NCBI GenBank assembly: GCA_022836615.1
Contig: MU405376.1
Span: 1 to 64,000, forward strand
Source of the DNA: Annulohypoxylon bovei var. microspora
Taxonomy: Eukaryota > Ascomycota > Sordariomycetes > Xylariales > Hypoxylaceae
DNA: 64,000 nucleotides
Reading direction: 5' to 3'
Shown one piece after another: positions 58,474 to 64,000 of the stretch. The position numbers and the translations under genes are program-made. The stretch's first letter is position 1. Each line of letters begins with the position of its first letter. The notes beneath the pieces are model-generated. The model ran no database searches, was not told the DNA's origin, and worked only from the letters and a program-made list of their open reading frames with translations.

Positions 58474-61400
58474 AGACACCATCTGAAGCTAGCCCTACGT
58501 CGTGTTTCTCAGCTGATAAGTTTGTTCATGGCTTCTTGACTTACATGCTATCAGAAAAATTGTAGATTCGCATTAGTAATGATGAGTACTTCTTGGCCTT
58601 AATAACCTACATAATAGTTATTTTGGTACATATCTACCCATTGAAAATTGTGGCGGTCATTGCATCCCGTTTTCGTAACCACCTTCAACTTGAGAGAAAC
58701 TTTGGTACGAGTGAAAATTTTCAACTATCTTGAAATCTCTTCTACTTCTATCATGTGTTGCCCTAGCTTTGCGTTACCTTGTTTAAAATGCGTGAGATCC
58801 TGTGAAACCCCATCTATAATGACGATTAGCTACAAGAGCCTACAACAAATACATCGAAGATTGCCATCAAAGATGCAATTTATGCATAAGTGGAATTGAG
58901 ACATCATGAAGTTCTCTCTCAATTGGCCATTCAGGGATCACTGAGTCCACACGAACCAACACTTTGGACGTGGGGGTTGGGGGTGCTTTACTTGTACATA
59001 GCATCACAGTCGGTGATCTGATAACGTTAATTCGACAGGGCTTGAAGCTAATTCCAAGTTTCGGGAGAGATGTGCATTTCTGGTCGTCGGTCTACTAAGA
59101 AGTCTGACTTAAAGCATCGTATAGTACGAATCGGTAATAATGTGGCTTTTGTGATAGGTGCGCGAATTACAACGATGCGAATTTGTATCAAGTTCGAATA
59201 TCTCCGAGATGACGATGTGCTTTCGATGCGTCTTTCACCGGTCGAATTGAAGACGAGGCTTACCGAAACCCGGGTATCTATACAAGCGCCACAGCGTTTC
59301 AAACGACGCCAGCGAGGCAATATAGCGATGGGTGAACAATCTTCATCGCAAGTCGCAAGTCGCAAGTCGCAAATGTCTCAGCTTGCAATACGTCGTAGGG
59401 CTGGGCAGAGCAGCGAAATCGGCGACTAGCGAGCGGCGGCGCGGGTTGGGAACTTTAGCTGCAGACCTAGCCGGCACAGGGGTGGACATTGTAACGCGTC
59501 AGTACAGGGTTGGCAGACCGAGGAGAATATCTGGAAGCACGCTAGAAGCTTTCTAGAAAGTATTAGCCGACGGAGCCGACGCCTCTAGATGATGTTGGCT
59601 GATCCGTTCCTGCGGATCTAACCAATGGAAAATTCATGAGGTTACACATGGCGATGAAGGAGATCGTCCCGCCAATAACTAGGTAGTTTCTTGCGTCGTT
59701 AATCTTAACGGAAGATAAGAGTCTTGAAACCGTAGGAAGTGCAGTGCTTATTAGTAACGGATGAAATCGAGCGTTAAGATAAATGACAAACAGCAAATTT
59801 GAATTTCAAGTTGAAGATGTCTCTTAAGTCAGTATATATATTTGAGACCTAGTTGTTTCAATGTTGGTGATGCTGGTGGTACATGGTACGTGTACAAGAC
59901 CCCTGTCCTGAGTTCGCCTGAAAACCCTGGAGAAAAAAAAATTCCTAAAGCGGAACCGACCGTCTTGGAAAGGGATCTCATTGGTCTGCAACTCGCCTGG
60001 ACCTACCAGGCCAACCGTAGTATTCCATTTAGCTTCTAGAACCCTGTCTCCTCGGAGATGCTACACTTAAATCATCAATCTTCATTTCTCCACATTTCGA
60101 CCGTTCCTCTTCAATCTATCCAGAGAGGAAATGTCAATGATCTGCTTTATGGTCGGCACGATTTTTCCAGGGTTTCGCATCCTAAAAGGTCTGCCGACCT
60201 ATGCAATACTACCTCTTCTACGGTACATGGGAATGTATTGGCATGGAAAGTTCAAAGGCTTACACTAACACCACGACGCCTCACGTCATTGTTATACTAC
60301 GCAAGCCCGTTTCTTTCGTTACAATCTAAATACATACTACATGGATTGCGAAAAACGAGATCAACTACGCTAAGATTAGGTTGTCAGCCTCATAGCTATG
60401 CATAGAAGCGAGAACGAAACGCCATCTTATAATCCCGACCGTCCTAACGCCTTCTTATGATATGGGCAAGCCTTGTCGTGAATTCTACATGTATGGATGT
60501 ATGTATGTATGACGAATCAGTGAAGGGGATTAAGAGTGTTCAGGTGACCAAGAAGAAAATTTCTAGTCTGAGCGGAGCCACTAAGTGTCCGTTCAGGAGA
60601 TTGAAGGAACCTATCCATAGGGCTGGTTATTATTTTCCTTCCTCTCCATATATTTTCATACGATAGAAATGGTAGTGGGTAGGCCGTTCTCGGCCTCAAG
60701 AACGGCATCCTTGGCCTCCTCCACCGGAGTCACCGACATTCTTACATATATCGTCATGTTGACCGTCGAGCACTCCCCTTCGGTTACTATTGGTGAGCCA
60801 TTTGGCGAATTTATAAGATACCGGAGATCTGGCAACCAACGCAGCCGGCTGAAATTCCTCCACGTCTATTCACCACCTAACAGCTGACCCTCGTAAAACG
60901 CCCCAGGGCTGTCAGCTTGCCCATCCTCATCATGGTGTGGTACTGCAGGCTCTTCCCCAGATTTCCAAATGCCTCATGCAAGTGGTCAGGGGCGCAGGAG
61001 TCACTACATATTACATCAGGGCTCTTCGAGGCAGTCGTCCTTATTCGGTGACTAAAAACAGTCGAGAGGAAATTTCTGGGAATAGGCTATGTATAAGTCG
61101 ACAAGACTAACTCCGAGTAAGAAAATAAAGCTCAACTTTTATTAACTGAACAGTGCTGAAGTAAAATTCCAAACCTTGGGGTTACACGACTCGCCTTATC
61201 CTATGACAACCGTCCCATTTGCTGTAATTAGTAAAACTTTGTAGGTTTTAAATACATATTCTCTACCTTCTAACCTTAGCTGAAGTTGTTTTGAGGTATT
61301 CGAGTAGCCAAGCAAAGAGTGTATTCAAGCATCATGAAGAAAACCACTTTCTACTAAGCTTGCTATCATGATGGATTCGTAGCGGCGTCTGTATATACAT

Positions 61401-63428
61401 AGCTGGGAACCCTCGTCTACAACTGTAAAGGCTAGTATAGTGTTCGACTTAAGACTTATTTAATTGTGAGGCTATGTATGTTTTAGCTATCTTATATACG
61501 CAGGTCCATCACAAGAACTATTTAGCGTTAAAGAGATGCTTAATAGTAGCCTCAAGTCTCCATCCCACTAGCTCACTAACTTTACATCTCAAACCACCAG
61601 ATGAAGCCACATCCTAGGGACGAGAGTAGCAATCATTCTAGAGGACATGGGATGAAATGAGAATCTAAACAGTTCAAGCAAATATAACAATACGTTGGAA
61701 AGAGCATTGCACTAGACATATCCAATCAAGCAATTCGGATATTGACTTGCGGTCCGGCATAGGATTACATCAAGGTATTTCGTACTTTCAAGTTTCCTGA
61801 GGTCATCCCGTTTGGAAACCGTGAAAACTGGGTAGCCTGGTCTGCGTGGTCTATGTAATTCATTGGATTCGTATGAGGTGACTTGACCGAAAGTAGGCTG
61901 GGGTGCTTTGTTAGCTACGTCTTAGGTACCGAGTCTACCTTGTTCTTAAAACGACAGGCATCCACCATCCCACATGCACCTACCAGCCTATGTACTAAGC
62001 TCGAGCTCCCCTGCACCTACCTTTCCTCCTCCAGCTAGGAAGCACTTGCATCCAGCAAGCAACTGCGAATGAGCGGAACCCTAGCATGCTTCTTGAATGA
62101 AAACCTCCACTACCATCGTCCTTTACAACTCTTTCTCAGTCTCATCACCTAGACAGACTCCCGTCTTCACAATATTTACAACACTCCACTTTTATCACAT
62201 TTTCCAGTTCCATTTTCAATAGAAAATTCTGTTCGACTTTATTTACATCCTCTATTGCTATTTGCCCGTTTTGCCGCAGTTTAATCCGTCGTGATCCACT
62301 CCAGTTTCCTGAGTGCCTCAGTTGAACGACCGTCTAAGACTAGGTACGGAATAGACCCGTTTTCTCTCTCTTCGCAGTTCCGCACTACAGTGAATTCAAC
62401 CAACCTCACACTATCCTCTCAACGTTTGCGCTCTGTTCCGTAGTAGGTACCTACCTAAGGTAAATTATTTTACGGATCTTAGGTGGTATTAGCGTTGCAC
62501 TGCTATACTCAAGGCAGCATAAGCTTTCTCTTCCACAATTCGCTTAGATCGAATACCCCGGAGGCGACTCAAACGTCCCATCCAACGCTGGCCTCCAGAG
62601 TCCAGTAATCTGATGGTCCTGTCGTGTTCTTGACCAGGGGGACTTACGTGGGTGGTACATCGAGTATAACAGCACCGGCACGGAACGCACGACGACTAAA
62701 TAGGAGCCGACCCAACTGGAAGTCAGCAACCATTGGACCAGGCCACGATATTGAGTCCTCTCATCAACCACCGAAAGACTAGTACCTGCTAGTAAGACTG
62801 GATTCCGCACCCATACAGAAAGGGAAAGGGAAAAAAAAGTCTTCCCACCTTCCAAGAGTTTTGGGGCCTCTTTTGCCATCTACTACGGTAGCTGAGGTCC
62901 TCTCAATCGGCAAGCCACCGAAGCTAGCCAACCCGAGTTGCCTTTCCGATTTCAATTACATAAAACCAAAGCAGCCTTTTCTCTTTACCTTTACTTCACC
63001 ACAACTTGTCACCCCTCTATACTACTCGTTATCTCTGTGTATCTTCACTGTTACTCTACCTGACTGCTTACCCTAAAGTCGCCTGTATTATTCTTATCTC
63101 CTGAGTCTCGACAGATATTCTTGTCCCCATCTGTCGGTTCCCGTTTCCCCAGATTATGTGCTGATTAGCGCTGCATGCGCGCGCTTGACTACCGAACAAC
63201 GCTTCTCTACTTTTCCCTATACCAAGGCATCCAGCAATAATCTTGGGGCTACACTTACTAAACAACATTCTCCTACCTAAGCCACAGGCATCTATCTCGG
63301 ACAAAACTTACTAGGGAAGACCGGTAACCAATCTTCGTACAGCATCTAGTATCTTCCTTGCCTATCACGACATCGTCTGAGAGGCGTTTGCCGCCGCGCG
63401 GCAATCGTCTCCTGTATTTGACATTGTC
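58474..63428. other. 5-kb gene-free tract and probable bZIP leader
   Basis: No gene is supported. Frames at 59070-59429, 60058-60405 and 60669-60887 start with ATG but have no recognisable domain. A (CGCAAGT)3 repeat lies at 59347-59367. The palindrome GTAGGTACCTAC is at 62444-62455. From about 62050 the plus strand turns pyrimidine-rich, and this probably marks the promoter and a long leader of the bZIP gene. Confidence 0.5.
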
Positions 63429-64000
63429 ATGTCAGACAAGATGTCTATCGACAAGAAAGACCTCTCAAAAGACGAATCAGAGGAGTCTATCGGTTCGAGT
63501 CCCGAGAATGATATTGGACCATTGCTTCCACCGGAAAACCAGCCGGCAAAACGCAAAGGAGGTCGCAAACCTGTAAGTTCATACATCCTCGTTGTTCCAT
63601 CCACGGCCGTAGTCCACCTGGTTAGGTTTCGATGGCTTGCGCCGTACTCAAGGTATAGCAAATGTTAGATTTAGGTGTGTAAGCTGACACTAAGCAAAGA
63701 TCTATGCTACTTCGGAAGAACGGAAACAGAGAAACCGCCAGGCGCAAGCTGCGTTTAGAGAGCGTCGAACAGAATATATCAAGCAGCTCGAGGAAACGAT
63801 CAAAGCCCACGAATCGAACCTGGCTAGTCTACAGGCTGCTCACCGCAGTGCCGCAGACGAATGTTTGATGCTTCGGTATAAGAACTCTCTTCTCGAACGA
63901 ATCCTCCTTGAAAAAGGTAAATCATTACTTTGTTAGCCATCTTACTGGAAGCATCAACTTATACCACATAGGTATTGACGTCCAAGCTGAGCTTCATGCC
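63429..64000 (+). CDS. bZIP transcription factor, 5' part only
   Basis: This DNA-binding regulator is cut by the window end. Exons are 63429-63572, 63700-63916 and 63972 onward; the introns are 127 bp (GTAAGT...AAAG) and 55 bp (GTAAAT...ATAG). The first exon is acidic and ends in KRKGGRKP. The second holds the basic region RKQRNRQAQAAFRERR, with the N-x2-AQ-x2-FR signature of fungal Pap1/Yap-type factors. A leucine-zipper-like coiled coil (YIKQLEETIKAHE onward) follows, then an LLERILLEKGID segment common in a family of Sordariomycete bZIP proteins. ATG at 63429 is used; a second Met four codons later is an alternative start. The long pyrimidine-rich leader suggests translational or developmental control, but that is inference. 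Target genes cannot be told from this fragment. Confidence 0.93.

Noticed and set aside
59070..59429. 119-codon plus-strand frame with ATG
   Set aside because: No recognisable domain, no intron logic and a terminal simple repeat (CGCAAGT); likely chance.
63491..63503. GGTTCGAGTCCCG, like a tRNA T-loop
   Set aside because: No acceptor or anticodon stems nearby, and it lies inside the first bZIP exon.

Overview
This window is nuclear DNA from a filamentous ascomycete, most likely a Sordariomycete. The evidence is short introns (about 50-160 bp, mostly GTAAGT-like donor, CTAAC-like branch site and YAG acceptor), Ser/Pro-rich disordered fungal proteins, a STE3-type pheromone receptor, a fungal bZIP factor, and intergenic DNA full of TACCTAGGTA-type palindromes. 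I rebuilt 16 protein genes from the sequence. Several open frames begin at non-ATG codons because their true start or first exon lies elsewhere; splice junctions were placed by reading-frame continuity and family resemblance.

Layout. 0.8-15 kb: a fungal membrane protein (-), the ERF4-like palmitoylation cofactor (+), a three-exon STE3-class pheromone receptor (-), mitochondrial SSB (+) and glutathione synthetase (-). 16.6-25 kb: a large SNF2/ATRX-like remodeller (+) converging on the INO80 subunit Arp8 (-). 26-35 kb: a small proline-rich protein (+), a 5.8 kb gene-free tract, then a Rua1-C-terminal-domain regulator (+). 35-42 kb: about 7 kb with no supportable gene. 42-48 kb: a PHD-finger protein with a GC-AG first intron (+), 3-isopropylmalate dehydrogenase with a CCG(N4)CGG site upstream (+), and Mediator subunit 10 (-). 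51-56 kb: a LIM-type zinc-finger gene carrying two in-frame TAG codons (-) and a basic TP/SP-rich protein (-). 57-58.5 kb: an epoxide hydrolase (+). 58.5-63.4 kb: gene-free. 63.4-64 kb: the 5' part of a bZIP factor, cut by the window end.

The genes are mostly housekeeping and regulatory, and I see no metabolite or defence cluster. Many concern chromatin and transcription (SNF2, Arp8, PHD, Rua1-like, Med10, bZIP).

The most interesting locus is the LIM gene at 51138-52861. Its frame is open for 556 codons except for two TAG codons, one directly after the first CxxC pair and one between the first two zinc ligands of a canonical LIM finger. Both would become Trp (TGG) by a single A-to-G change. 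Sordariomycetes are known to correct premature UAG codons by A-to-I mRNA editing during sexual development, so this is a testable candidate for an edited 'pseudogene'; simple recent inactivation is the alternative.
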